64,000 bases of DNA from Planctomycetota bacterium (GTDB lineage: Bacteria > Planctomycetota > UBA8742 > UBA2392): assembly GCA_020845475.1 (NCBI GenBank), contig JADLFN010000018.1, positions 34,962-98,961 of the forward strand, given 5' to 3'. Both the position numbers and the translations under genes were made by a program. Positions 17,147 to 27,855 of this stretch are shown one piece after another (the stretch's first letter is position 1; each line of letters opens with the position of its first letter). Under the pieces are notes generated by a model that did no database searches, was not told the origin of the DNA, and saw only the letters and a list, made by a program, of their open reading frames with translations.

Positions 17147-18164
17147 ACACACGTTGCACCCAGAACAGCCGCGCCGAGCGTGACCGCGGATTGTTGTAGA
17201 TTTCGTCGCGCGATGGCCCAGCGCCCTCGGTGTCGCCCTTCTCATACAGGCCGCTTGCCAGGCCCGCACAAAGCGCTTCGCGCACGCGCCGCTCTTCGCC
17301 GCTGTGAAAAGTAATGATCGCCGCGCGTCCGCCCTCATTGAGCACGTAGGGCAAATTGCGCAGCAACGACTCAAGATTTTCTGTCTCTTTGTTCACCGCC
17401 ATGCGCAGCGCCTGGAACACACGCGCAGCCGGGTGTGTTTCGGCCGCTGATTTCTGACGATGGCGCGGCGCCATGCCCTTGGTGCGCAGCACCAGCACGG
17501 TCAAATCGTTCGCTGACTTCGGCGGCTCAGCTTTCAACGCGGCCGCGATCTTTTCGGCCTGCGACTCGTCGCCCAACTCGCGCAGAATCGTGGCTATCTC
17601 TTTCTCCCTCAGCGCTTCAAGCAGTTGCGCCGCCGTCTGGCCGCGCGAGCGATCCATGCGCATATCCAGTGGCCCGCTGTTCTTGTACGAGAAGCCGCGC
17701 TCGGGGCGGTCGAGCTGCATCGAGGAAACGCCAAGGTCGGCGAGCAAAAGATCAACGCATTGCAGATTCTCGGCCTTAAGCACTTTGGCAATGCCCGCAA
17801 AGTTCGCGTGATGGGCGGAGATTGCAACGTTGCGCGCTTGGAGCCGCGCTACAGTGCGCGACTGTTCTTCAGCGTCCACATCCAGCGCGATCGTGCGCGC
17901 CACGCGCGGCGCAATGGCCTCGGTGTGGCCGCCAAAGCCCAGCGTGCAATCGAGAAACGTCTGCCAGTCGTGGGGCTCAAGCGCCTTGAGCACCTCTTGC
18001 AGCATCACGGGCACGTGTGTGCCCGCGGGCGTGCGGCCCTGCGCGCGGATTTTGGCCGCCTGCTCGGGAAAGCGCGCGGCTTCGAGTTCCTTGTAGCGTT
18101 CCTCAAAGCGGCGCGGGTGCGTGCCGGCATAGCGCTTGCGGCGGGGAGGCTTTTCGTCGGGCAT
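17145..18164 (-). CDS. rsmH: 16S rRNA (cytosine(1402)-N(4))-methyltransferase
   Basis: RsmH (MraW) methylates N4 of C1402 in the 16S rRNA decoding centre using S-adenosylmethionine. Family signatures are present: HVPVMLQEVLKAL, the SAM-binding FLDCTLGFGGHTEAI, LLADLGVSSMQLDRPERGFSY and GPLDMRMDRS, then ITFHSGEERRV near the end where the usual motif is I-S-F-H-S-L-E-D. The product is 339 residues with a basic N-terminal extension (PPRRKRYAGTHPRRFEERY) longer than usual. ATG at 18164 is chosen; one a few codons upstream is possible. In most bacteria the gene lies in the dcw division cluster; here it is isolated, next to an FtsB-like gene 1.7 kb away. Confidence 0.92.
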   Translation of the reverse strand: MPDEKPPRRKRYAGTHPRRFEERYKELEAARFPEQAAKIRAQGRTPAGTHVPVMLQEVLKALEPHDWQTFLDCTLGFGGHTEAIAPRVARTIALDVDAEEQSRTVARLQARNVAISAHHANFAGIAKVLKAENLQCVDLLLADLGVSSMQLDRPERGFSYKNSGPLDMRMDRSRGQTAAQLLEALREKEIATILRELGDESQAEKIAAALKAEPPKSANDLTVLVLRTKGMAPRHRQKSAAETHPAARVFQALRMAVNKETENLESLLRNLPYVLNEGGRAAIITFHSGEERRVREALCAGLASGLYEKGDTEGAGPSRDEIYNNPRSRSARLFWVQRV

Positions 18165-18223
18165 GGTGTGAACATACATGATTCGCGCGTGATTCGTGTG
18201 CGCGGCGTTGCCACAATCGGCCC

Positions 18224-18844
18224 ATGCTCGGACACATCATCTTCCACGCGCTGATCGAAGTCTGGAAGGGTTGGGACGTGCGGCGCGCACTCAAGCGCTG
18301 GATAGCCGCGCGCGAGTTCACCGAAACAGCCGATCCGCCGGGCCAATACGACGGCTACCAGACGCGTGTGGTGGCAGGCCAGCACCTGAACCACACCTAC
18401 GATTTCCATGTCACCATGTCGCATGGCGCGTATTGGCAAGGCGTCTTTCTCGCCGCGTCTGAAGCGCCATGGAAACCAAAGGCGGGCCTCGAACCCGCGC
18501 CCACAGGCGACCCCGATTTCGATGGAGCTGTGCAAATATGGCTCGAACCCGGCGTGACGCGCCCTGAGTGGCTGTTGAACCCGGACGTCCAGCACGCCCT
18601 GGGCACGCTTTCCGACCACGCGGCATTTGTGGTCGAAAGCCAATTCGCGTTCTTATGGGTGAAATGGAACATCGAGCATCCGGATTTCGTGGAAGAGGCC
18701 ATGAAGTCCGTGCTCAATACATCGTCACGCCTGTGCAATACGCTCAACGCGGCCATCAAGGGCGAGCCGATTCCCTCGTTCCTGGAACACAAGAAACCCC
18801 AGCCAAAACAGATCAAGCTGCCCGCCAAGCGCAAATCCCGGTGA
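18224..18844 (+). CDS. Hypothetical protein, 206 residues
   Basis: No family is recognised. The frame is convincing from codon use and from its place in the divergent gap with rsmH. The protein has no signal peptide or transmembrane helix. The N-terminal part is helical (HIIFHALIEVWKGWDVRRALKRWI), the middle is rich in aromatic residues (FDGAVQIWLEPGVTRPEWLLNP, AFLWVKWNIEHPDF) and the C-terminal 25 residues are a basic, Pro/Lys-rich tail (KPQPKQIKLPAKRKSR) that could bind nucleic acid. The alternation of aromatic patches suggests a compact cytoplasmic fold. Confidence 0.65.
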   Translation: MLGHIIFHALIEVWKGWDVRRALKRWIAAREFTETADPPGQYDGYQTRVVAGQHLNHTYDFHVTMSHGAYWQGVFLAASEAPWKPKAGLEPAPTGDPDFDGAVQIWLEPGVTRPEWLLNPDVQHALGTLSDHAAFVVESQFAFLWVKWNIEHPDFVEEAMKSVLNTSSRLCNTLNAAIKGEPIPSFLEHKKPQPKQIKLPAKRKSR

Positions 18845-18903
18845 GCACCGCGCGTTGATGCCGCGCATTGGTACATCACTTGCGGTGTACGGGGAACACG
18901 CAA

Positions 18904-19941
18904 ATGAACGGAGCCAGCCCGATGCGCTACTTACTTGTTCCAGCCCTGATGGCTATGTTGCTCGCCGGCTGCGGGGACGGTGATTCAGGGGGCGCTGCGC
19001 AGGGCGGTTCGGGAACAGGCGGAAACCCGGCGGCTCTCGCCATTGTTACCCCAAGTCTGCCCAATGCGATTCAAAACGGTTACTACTACGCGCAGATTCA
19101 TGCTGCCGGGGGAACTGCGCCGTACACGTGGACATTGGTGGGTACGCCTGCGACCGGTCTTTCCATGACCCAATCGAGCGGCAGCTTTGCAGTGATTGAA
19201 GGCGTGCCTCCGTATTACACGTGGGAGTGGCTCGGCGGTGCCGCTCCTCCCCCGCCTCCGCCAAACACTGAAGGCGCATACCGGTTTGCGTTGCAGGTCA
19301 CGGATAGCGCTGGAAGCACCTTGGGGCGCGAGTTCCTGGTTCGCGTAGATCAAGCTGCTGCAAGCAGTGTGGCGGTTCGCGGCATCACGGATTCCGCGGT
19401 CGGATGCGAATTTGCAGCGCGATTCAACGCTGTGGGCGGATTGACGGGAGCTTACAGCTGGGCCGTGGTCAGCGGCGCAATGCCGCCCGGCCTGGCCCTT
19501 GGAAACTCCTCAGTAGCGGAAGCCGTCGTATCTGGCGTGCCCTCTTCGGCGGGAACCTACAGCTTCAGCGTACAGGCCAGCGATTCTGCAGGCGTCGTGG
19601 GCGTGGCGAATTGCACGATGACCGTGTTTCCGGCAGGCGAGTCCTTGCGCATTGAGCCGTGGGGAGCGTCGTCCAATGTCAACTTCAACCTCTGGCCGAC
19701 GACTACGTACTCCGTCGAGTTGAATGCGTTGGGAGGAAGAGGCGGCTATGAATGGCGCCTGAAGAGCGGCGCATTGCCGCAGGGTCTATTCCTGCATCAA
19801 GACGGTGAGCAACACGCGTCGATCGCCGGCAGGATTACACAGACGGGCACCTATGTGTTTGAGTTGCAGGTCGTTGACCGCAAAGGCAATCGTTACACTT
19901 CGGCCATCACACTCGACGTCGTTGACATCGTACCCCCCTGA
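18904..19941 (+). CDS. Lipoprotein with putative Ig (He_PIG-like) domains
   Basis: A 345-residue lipoprotein: signal with lipobox LLAGCGDG, then a Gly-rich linker. The rest is three tandem beta-sandwich units of about 90-100 residues each with the He_PIG pattern: a start like TPSLPNAIQNGYYYAQIHAAGGTAPYTWTL, then G-L-S/ALPQGLFL, then TGTYVFELQVVD. Such putative Ig domains are common in surface and adhesion proteins. It is expected on the outer membrane or surface. ATG at 18904 is chosen; a second ATG six codons later is also possible. No catalytic motif is visible. Confidence 0.8.
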   Translation: MNGASPMRYLLVPALMAMLLAGCGDGDSGGAAQGGSGTGGNPAALAIVTPSLPNAIQNGYYYAQIHAAGGTAPYTWTLVGTPATGLSMTQSSGSFAVIEGVPPYYTWEWLGGAAPPPPPPNTEGAYRFALQVTDSAGSTLGREFLVRVDQAAASSVAVRGITDSAVGCEFAARFNAVGGLTGAYSWAVVSGAMPPGLALGNSSVAEAVVSGVPSSAGTYSFSVQASDSAGVVGVANCTMTVFPAGESLRIEPWGASSNVNFNLWPTTTYSVELNALGGRGGYEWRLKSGALPQGLFLHQDGEQHASIAGRITQTGTYVFELQVVDRKGNRYTSAITLDVVDIVPP

Positions 19942-20139
19942 TCGCCCGAGTTTCTGTTCTTCCGGTTGGGCAAACCGGCAGACGGAGTTCAGAACCAGGC
20001 TGCGTGCCAGGTGGAGTAGGACGCATTTTCCGCTCTTCCGCCACCCATAGCCCGCGCTCGCAGGCAAAAGCACCGTGGCTGGCGACGCCCGTCGCCAGCC
20101 ATTCAATTTCCAGTTCAGCGCAGCAGCGCCATGTGCAAG

Positions 20140-20303
20140 AATGTTTTCCATTCAAGCACAGAGCATCATTACCGGCCGCTCCGTTTTTGCATTCAGGCGC
20201 GGAGTTCCGTCATCGAAAGCACCGTTCTTGCATTGAAACGCGAAGAGCCGCCATCGGGCGCACCGTTTTTTGCCTTCAGGCGCGGAGCGCCGCTATCTCA
20301 TTA
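20140..20303. repeat. Tandem array of four degenerate 41-bp units
   Basis: Units begin near 20140, 20181, 20222 and 20263, each starting around CCGTTTTTGC or a variant and spaced exactly 41 bases in the last three. The fourth unit runs into the left inverted repeat of the transposase element at 20275. The stretch 19942-20139 before it shows no gene or repeat. Confidence 0.6.
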
Positions 20304-20929
20304 GCCACCGCCGTAAGGCGGTGGAACCCAACGCACCCAGATCCCGAGCCGCGTAGCGGCGGCACCGCGTGCACGTTCAATCCCAGAGATACTTCTCGTC
20401 ATATTCAATCTTGTGCAACCGCAACAACGCGCGCAGCTCATCTTGAAACCCCGTCTTCCGATGATGCGCTTCCTGCGCGTGAATGTATGCAATCACGTCA
20501 TCAGCCTTCGATTGGCTCACGGAAAACGAACCATAGCCGCGCTGCCACGCGATGCGCGCGCGCGGATGTTCCGCGTTCCACCAGCGCGAAGCATTGGCCT
20601 TGAGCTTGCCGATGAATTCGGCAAGCGCGATCGAAGGATGCAGATCGGCCAGCACATGCACGTGATCGTCCACGCCATTGATTGCCAAAAGCGGCGAATC
20701 AAGATTCTGCGCAATGCCAATCATGTAAGGAAACAGCGCGGCCCGGACGGGCGGCGTCAGCAGCGCGCGGCGATCCTTGGTGCTCGTGACGATGTGGATC
20801 AGATTACGCGTATGGGTGTGGCCCATGGCTGTCTCAAGGTGTCGCCGCTACGCGGCTAGGGTTCTTTGGATCACGCGTACCACCGGCTTGCGCCGGTGGC
20901 TAATGAAATACCGGCGCTCCGCGCCTGAA
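20275..20929. mobile_element. IS200-like/RAYT element with 39-bp terminal inverted repeats and REP hairpins
   Basis: The transposase at 20377-20826 is framed by imperfect 39-bp inverted repeats, 20275-20313 and 20891-20929. Inside each end lies a perfect hairpin: CCACCGCC-GTAA-GGCGGTGG (20305-20324) and CCACCGGC-TTGC-GCCGGTGG (20880-20899). A second inner pair (around 20348-20367 and 20839-20856) is also inverted. The layout suggests a REP-mobilising or self-mobilising unit. No target duplication is evident. Confidence 0.75.
20377..20826 (-). CDS. IS200-like / REP-associated tyrosine transposase (Y1-HUH)
   Basis: A 149-residue single-domain Y1 transposase of the IS200/IS605 TnpA type, which cuts and joins single-stranded DNA at hairpin ends. 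The HUH motif is H55-V-H57 in DDHVHVLADLHP, and the catalytic tyrosine is Y114 in ADDVIAYIHAQEAHH (the Y-I-x-x-Q signature). Start MGHTHTRNLIHIVTSTKDR is typical of the family's first strand. Length matches intact TnpA (about 140-155 residues), so it is probably active or recently so. It lies within a repeat-bounded element. Unlike the RAYT at 9.8-10.5 kb it is of the shorter IS200 type. Confidence 0.9.
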   Translation of the reverse strand: MGHTHTRNLIHIVTSTKDRRALLTPPVRAALFPYMIGIAQNLDSPLLAINGVDDHVHVLADLHPSIALAEFIGKLKANASRWWNAEHPRARIAWQRGYGSFSVSQSKADDVIAYIHAQEAHHRKTGFQDELRALLRLHKIEYDEKYLWD

Positions 20930-20959
20930 AACAGAATGGCCTATCGGCATCCGAGCTGA

Positions 20960-21301
20960 TCATCCATCCCAGGTTCCCGGACGCAGGAAGCTACGTCCGC
21001 ACGAAGTGCATGAATCCGGTATCCATGGGAATAGGTCGCTTTTCGTGAATCGGTCTTTGCAATAGGGACAACGGGCAACACTGCGCAAATAAATTCCGGC
21101 CGGAAGAATGAACACAAAGGGCAAGCTCAGCCACACGAAGGGCATCGGTGCCCAACTCCACGAACTAAGCAAGGAAATCAGCACGGCCGAGAGAAACGCA
21201 GTCACAAGGAAGGCCAACATGCTGCCGTAGTAGATTAGTAAACCGCGCCCCAGTTTCTTTCGGAACGCCTGCACGAGTGCTGCATGTTGGTCAGGGCTCA
21301 T
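20960..21301 (-). CDS. Small membrane protein with C-terminal zinc ribbon
   Basis: A 113-residue protein with two predicted transmembrane helices (residues about 20-45, LLIYYGSMLAFLVTAFLSAVLISLL, and 52-72, MPFVWLSLPFVFILPAGIYL) followed by a short zinc-ribbon-like tail, CPYC then CTSC at residues about 78 and 97. The N-terminus is basic. No family name can be given. Membrane-anchored zinc ribbons of this size are common hypothetical proteins in this kind of genome. It ends just right of the transposase element and starts in the gap before the PDZ protein gene. Confidence 0.65.
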   Translation of the reverse strand: MSPDQHAALVQAFRKKLGRGLLIYYGSMLAFLVTAFLSAVLISLLSSWSWAPMPFVWLSLPFVFILPAGIYLRSVARCPYCKDRFTKSDLFPWIPDSCTSCGRSFLRPGTWDG

Positions 21302-21346
21302 GTTCGATCCCGCGCGTTTATCGGCGCGCCACTTTACCCGCTCACA

Positions 21347-23362
21347 TCAGCTTCCGATCGTCTGGCCGAGTTTGATGTCGCATTCGTAGTAGCTGCCGTT
21401 GCGCCAGAATTTGAAGTGGACGATGTCGTCCTTCTTTTTGGTTTGCAGCCATTCGTAGAACTTCGCCGCTGTGGTTTCGGCTTCGCCGGCGATTTTGCCG
21501 TCGTATTCGATCATGACGTCGCCGACTTTCACGTCCTTGTGGTAGGCGTCGAACCAGGGGCTTACGCTGGTTACGTACAGCCCCTTCTCGATGCGCGTAT
21601 CCACTAGTTTGTCCTGCACCCAGAAGCCGGCGATGATCGAATTTTTGCCGATCGTCCTCGTGCCGAGATTCGTGGCCGGCCCCTCGGGGTAGTTCACCGC
21701 GTAGATCGTGACCTCGTGCGTTTTGCCGTCGCGCACGGAATCCGGCGGCATGATTCTGATGCCGTGCTCGGGGTTGGGTGCGTAGCCGGTGCCTACGAGC
21801 GAGTTATCCGGCGCGTCGGCCTTCACGCGCGTCCAGAGTTTGCCGTCGATGTAGATTTCAATGTCGCAGGGTTCCGTGCCCAGGTCGGGGTCGGCGGCCC
21901 AGCCGCGCAGCCATTGCTCGTCGGCGTGCCAGTAACTGCCCATGGGCGCGGAGTTTTCTTCTTTTCGATACGTGCGCGGGCTGCCCTGCAATTCAACTTT
22001 CACGCCTGCGGGCGTGTTGAGCGCGTAGGCGCGAATCGTGTGCGTCTTGTCGTCAAGCAGCGTGCCGGGCGTGGTCAGCGTCCAGCCGTGGTTGGGATCG
22101 GGCGTCACTTTGCTCCAGGCCAGGCCGTCGCGCTTGGAGCTGGCCGCCACCGTGGTGAAGAGCAGATCATCAATCCAGATTTCGACCTGCACGGCGGAAC
22201 TGGGCGCATCTTCATCCCAGGCCCAGCCGGCAAGCACGACCTTGTTGCAGATGTCGAAGGCGCCAATGGGCGCCTTGTTGGCCACGCCGCCGCGGTCTTC
22301 AATCACGCGCGGCGAGCCGGGCAGCTCAACTTCCGTGCCCGTGGCGAGATCGACGGCCAGCGTTTGTACGGTGTGTTCGCGACCGTCATCGAGCACGGCG
22401 GGCCAGTCAAGTTTGAAGGCGCAGACATCGTTGGGCGCGATCTTGCGCTTGAGCAGCAGTTCGTTCTTGACGCTGGCTTTGATTTCCGCGATGGGCTCGC
22501 CGTCGATTTTCACGCGCACCAATACGGGCGTCTTGGCGTCGTCGGGATCCCAGGCGTAGCCGGAGATGCCCTTGTCCGGCGAGGCTTCTTCCAGCTTGCC
22601 CGTGGGGAACGAATTGAGCTTCACGTCGCGCGGCGACCAGCGCAGCTCTTTGCGGCCGGGCTTATCTTTGCGAAACGCATAGGCGCGCACGCGGTGCTGC
22701 TCGTTATCTTGTAATCCGTCGGGCAGTTCCTTGGCAAAGCGCCAGATGATGCCGTGGTCTTTGTGTTGCTCGCGCGTTTCGCATTTCAGGTCAAAGGCCT
22801 TGGCCTCGTCGATGAAAATGGAGACGTGCACCTCAGCCTCGCGCTCTTCGGCATCAAAGGCGAAGCCGTCAATTTTCGCGGGCGTGCAGGTGAGCAAGTA
22901 GCCGTCGAGGGTGGCGTTGAGTTGCTTGCCCTCCTGCGTTTCGACGGCGGGCGGCGGCTCGGGGCCTTTTTTCTTGGGCTTGGTCTCGGCGGGTTTTGTT
23001 TCGCCGGGCTTGGCGCCTTGGCCTGCTTTGGAGGGGTCATTCTTTGCTTGATTGCCGCTGTTGGCGCCGTTCGTTCCCTTGCCAGTGCCCTCGGGCCCGG
23101 CCTTTACAGGCTGGGCTTCCATGGGTTTGCCGGCGTCGGCCTTGCTTGGGTCGGCCGAGGTCACGACTCGGGGCTGGTTGCCGGCTTCACTTGGCGTGCC
23201 GCTGTCTTCTTCTTCTTTGCCGCCTGCCGCGACGCGGCTTCGCTCGCTTGCGCTCTCGCCGCCAAAGCCGGGCATCAGCGGCAGCCAGGACTGTCGCGTC
23301 AATGTAGCCGCGACACCCAGACCCAGCGCAACGAGCAGCAATGGCAGCAACAGGCGTTTCAT
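21347..23362 (-). CDS. Membrane-anchored protein with Ig-like repeats and C-terminal PDZ domain
   Basis: A 671-residue protein: an N-terminal signal anchor (LLLPLLLVALGLGVAATL), then a long Gly/Pro/Lys-rich disordered linker to about residue 150. Next come four tandem modules of about 100 residues sharing GWAWDEDAPSSAVQVEIWID, then HGW or HGI, LLDDKTHTIRAYALN and LQGSPR; these look like beta-sandwich domains. The C-terminal 75 residues form a PDZ-like domain (KGLYVTSVSPWFDAYHKDVKVGDVMIEYDGK). It probably lies in the periplasm as a scaffold. No protease domain accompanies the PDZ, which is unusual. ATG at 23362 (MKRLLLPLL) is chosen. Confidence 0.7.
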   Translation of the reverse strand: MKRLLLPLLLVALGLGVAATLTRQSWLPLMPGFGGESASERSRVAAGGKEEEDSGTPSEAGNQPRVVTSADPSKADAGKPMEAQPVKAGPEGTGKGTNGANSGNQAKNDPSKAGQGAKPGETKPAETKPKKKGPEPPPAVETQEGKQLNATLDGYLLTCTPAKIDGFAFDAEEREAEVHVSIFIDEAKAFDLKCETREQHKDHGIIWRFAKELPDGLQDNEQHRVRAYAFRKDKPGRKELRWSPRDVKLNSFPTGKLEEASPDKGISGYAWDPDDAKTPVLVRVKIDGEPIAEIKASVKNELLLKRKIAPNDVCAFKLDWPAVLDDGREHTVQTLAVDLATGTEVELPGSPRVIEDRGGVANKAPIGAFDICNKVVLAGWAWDEDAPSSAVQVEIWIDDLLFTTVAASSKRDGLAWSKVTPDPNHGWTLTTPGTLLDDKTHTIRAYALNTPAGVKVELQGSPRTYRKEENSAPMGSYWHADEQWLRGWAADPDLGTEPCDIEIYIDGKLWTRVKADAPDNSLVGTGYAPNPEHGIRIMPPDSVRDGKTHEVTIYAVNYPEGPATNLGTRTIGKNSIIAGFWVQDKLVDTRIEKGLYVTSVSPWFDAYHKDVKVGDVMIEYDGKIAGEAETTAAKFYEWLQTKKKDDIVHFKFWRNGSYYECDIKLGQTIGS

Positions 23363-23437
23363 GGCGCGGATTATAGCGCGGACCAACCGCCCAAAGTAAA
23401 CCGTTCATTGTTTACCTTCGAACGATTGAGGACTGCC

Positions 23438-24235
23438 ATGAAGACCCTGGTTGCGATTGCGCTCGTTGCGCCCCTGCTGTTGGTTGCGCTGTGGATGCCG
23501 ACATCCGGCCAGAGTGCCGAGCCGGCCATTTCCGGCGCCGTGCTCGAGTACAAAGACGGCGAAACCGTGTGCGAGGGCTACCTCGCCTCGCCCAAAGATG
23601 ACGCCAAGCGCGCGGGCGTGTTGATCGTGCACGACTGGATGGGGCCGCGCCAATTTGACAAAGACAAGGCCGACGCGCTGGCCAAGCTCGGCTACGTGGC
23701 GCTGTCCGTGGACATGTACGGCAAAGGCGTGCGGCCAAAGAACGTGGACGAAGCGCGCCAAAGCGCCATGAAATTCTACGGCGACCCCAAGGCGGCGGTG
23801 GCGCGTATCCGCGCGGCTTACGACACGCTCAAGGCGCAGAAGAACGTCGATGCCAAGCGCATTGCCTGCATGGGTTTCTGCTTTGGCGGCTCGATCACGC
23901 TTGCACTTGCGCGCGACGGCGCGGAGCTGGCGGCGGCGGTGAGCTTCCACGGCGGCCTGAAGAACATCCAGGGCAAGAGCGAAGTCAAATGCCCGGTGCT
24001 GATCCTGCACGGCGCGGATGATCCGTATGTGCCGGCCGAGGACATCGACGCGACGAAGGAAGAATTCCGCAAGGGCAAGGTGGACTGGCAGTTCGTGGAG
24101 TTCGGCAACGCGGTGCACAGCTTCACGAACCCCGATGCCGGCTCGGATAACTCGAAGGGTGCCGCCTTCAACGAAAAGGCCAACGCGCGCTCGTGGGAAA
24201 TGATGAAGGACTTCTTCGTGGCGGCGCTGAAATAA
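23438..24235 (+). CDS. Dienelactone hydrolase family protein, secreted
   Basis: A 265-residue alpha/beta hydrolase of the dienelactone hydrolase family. The catalytic triad is visible: nucleophile C148 in MGFCFGGSI, D195 in LHGADDPYVP and H227 in NAVHSFTNP. A Sec signal peptide (residues 1-27, ending GQSA) suggests export. The start MKTLVAIAL at 23438 is chosen because an in-frame upstream extension would cover the oppositely oriented PDZ gene. Family members hydrolyse dienelactones or related esters; the secreted form here hints at another ester substrate. Confidence 0.88.
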   Translation: MKTLVAIALVAPLLLVALWMPTSGQSAEPAISGAVLEYKDGETVCEGYLASPKDDAKRAGVLIVHDWMGPRQFDKDKADALAKLGYVALSVDMYGKGVRPKNVDEARQSAMKFYGDPKAAVARIRAAYDTLKAQKNVDAKRIACMGFCFGGSITLALARDGAELAAAVSFHGGLKNIQGKSEVKCPVLILHGADDPYVPAEDIDATKEEFRKGKVDWQFVEFGNAVHSFTNPDAGSDNSKGAAFNEKANARSWEMMKDFFVAALK

Positions 24236-24251
24236 CTGCTGGGCCGCGCGA

Positions 24252-26252
<2,001 letters not shown>

Positions 26253-26428
26253 GTAGTTGCCTATGTCATAACCGGGTGGTCAGCGAAAGCCGCGCCGCCC
26301 GGAAATCCTGAAAAATCTGCTTGCCCTCAAACCCGCGCCACAGGCGGTTTTGCGGCCATGCGCGTTTTCAAGACCGCGAAAAATCAGCGCGCGCCTGTAT
26401 CCAATTTTTTCAGGCATTGGAGGGACCC

Positions 26429-27811
26429 ATGTCCGATGCCTACACCCACGCGCTGTCCGTTGCCATCGACCACACCTCGCCCGCGGCCTTCAAGCGCGTG
26501 CCGCCTTTGGGCGAACTCTATGCCGCGCCCGAAAGCGATGACGCGCGGCTGGCACTCGCCCGCTTCTGCCACGACATGTACGAAGGAAATCAACTTCGCC
26601 ACATGCCGCGCCTGAGCGGCGAAAGCAGCCTCGAGTTCTCGCGCCGCCCGCACAAGTGCTTTCTCAACATCACGCGCGTGGTGATCGACGTGCTCTCGCA
26701 GCTCTACCGCCGCCCGGTCTCGCGCCGCCTTATGGGCGACGACGCCGCGGCCAAGGTTATCGCCCGCGCGTTTGCAAACAATCCCACGGCGCAACTGATG
26801 CTCAGCGTTGACCGCATGGCGCGGCTGCAGGGCGTGTGCGCTCTGCGCGTGAGCTACCAGGACGGGCAGGCGCGATTCTGGCCCTGGCCCGCGCACCGCC
26901 TGATTGTGCTGCCGGATCCCGCGCTGCCATTGACTCCGCAGGCCGTGATCGCCTTTGCCGCCAGCGAAAACGGCCAGACGCCGCTGGCCCACGTATGGAC
27001 GCCGCAGAAAGTGGCCACCGTTGCCCAGGGGCGCGTGATCAGTGAAGCCGAGCACGGCCTTGGCCGCGTGCCCTTTGTGTTTTTCCACGATCGGCTGCCC
27101 ACGGATGGTTTCTGGGTTGAGGGCCGCGGTCGCTCGCTGTGCCACGCCAATGCCGAGTTCAACGCCAAGCTGAGCGAACTGGCCTACACGATCGCGATGC
27201 AGGGCTTTGGCGTGATGGAGATCGTGAACCCTGACCCCACGCGGAATATTGAGATCGGGCCCGGCCGCGCGATTGCGTTCAACGTCAGCGGCAACACGCC
27301 CTACGGCGTGGATTTCAAATCGCCGCACGCGCCCATTGCCGAGCTGATCACCGACCTCGAATTCTATTTGCGCACGCTATTGAAAACGCAGCGCGTACCC
27401 GAGAGCGTGCTGAGCGTCAACGTGGGCCAGAACGCCAGCGGCGTGAGCATTGTGGCCGCGCAATCGCCCGTGCTCGAAGACCGCGTTGAGCGCATGGCGC
27501 TGTTCCGCCAGGCCGAGCAGGATCTCGTCAATTGCACGCTCGCGGTGCTGCACGAGCACGAGGGCATGCGCGGCGACGTTCAAGTCGCGCTGGATTTCCC
27601 CGAGCCGCAGCTCGAGCAGAGTTTGACAGAGCGCATGGCCGTGGACGCCTGGAAGCTGCAGCAGGGCCTGATCACGCCGTGGGAAATCATGCTGCGCGAC
27701 GACCCCGACGCATTCACCGACATCGAAGACGCCAAACGCCACTGGCTCGCCAAACGGGCGGAGATGCGTGAGGCGGGCTTCCCGCCCGCCATTCCCTCGC
27801 AGACCGCATAG
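26429..27811 (+). CDS. Phage-type portal protein
   Basis: A 460-residue protein resembling the SPP1-gp6/DUF1073 class of portal proteins, the dodecameric ring through which DNA enters the capsid. Helical stretches near SRRPHKCFLNITRVVIDVLSQLYRRPV and the C-terminal LTERMAVDAWKLQQGLITPWEIMLRDDPD are typical of portal stems and tails. ATG at 26429 follows GGAGGG by four bases. It is the first gene of an 11-kb cassette read in one direction up to 37220. No terminase gene precedes it: argS lies upstream on the other strand. The call rests on sequence pattern and position before the capsid gene. Confidence 0.75.
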   Translation: MSDAYTHALSVAIDHTSPAAFKRVPPLGELYAAPESDDARLALARFCHDMYEGNQLRHMPRLSGESSLEFSRRPHKCFLNITRVVIDVLSQLYRRPVSRRLMGDDAAAKVIARAFANNPTAQLMLSVDRMARLQGVCALRVSYQDGQARFWPWPAHRLIVLPDPALPLTPQAVIAFAASENGQTPLAHVWTPQKVATVAQGRVISEAEHGLGRVPFVFFHDRLPTDGFWVEGRGRSLCHANAEFNAKLSELAYTIAMQGFGVMEIVNPDPTRNIEIGPGRAIAFNVSGNTPYGVDFKSPHAPIAELITDLEFYLRTLLKTQRVPESVLSVNVGQNASGVSIVAAQSPVLEDRVERMALFRQAEQDLVNCTLAVLHEHEGMRGDVQVALDFPEPQLEQSLTERMAVDAWKLQQGLITPWEIMLRDDPDAFTDIEDAKRHWLAKRAEMREAGFPPAIPSQTA

Positions 27812-27819
27812 GCGGCGTT

Positions 27820-27836
27820 GCGGCCCTGAAGGCCGC
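27820..27836. repeat. Intercistronic hairpin after portal gene
   Basis: Perfect stem GCGGCC-CTGAA-GGCCGC between the portal gene and the next gene. No T-run follows, so it is more likely an RNA-processing or REP-type element than a terminator. Confidence 0.5.
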
Positions 27837-27855
27837 ATCACCACGAAAGACGACC

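Noticed and set aside
20140..20303. Tandem 41-bp units as a CRISPR array
   Set aside because: The whole unit repeats with no unique spacer, copies are degenerate and the last one merges with a transposon end; no cas genes.
22754..23437. In-frame upstream extension of the dienelactone hydrolase
   Set aside because: It would overlap the oppositely oriented PDZ gene; the signal peptide and ATG at 23438 define the start.
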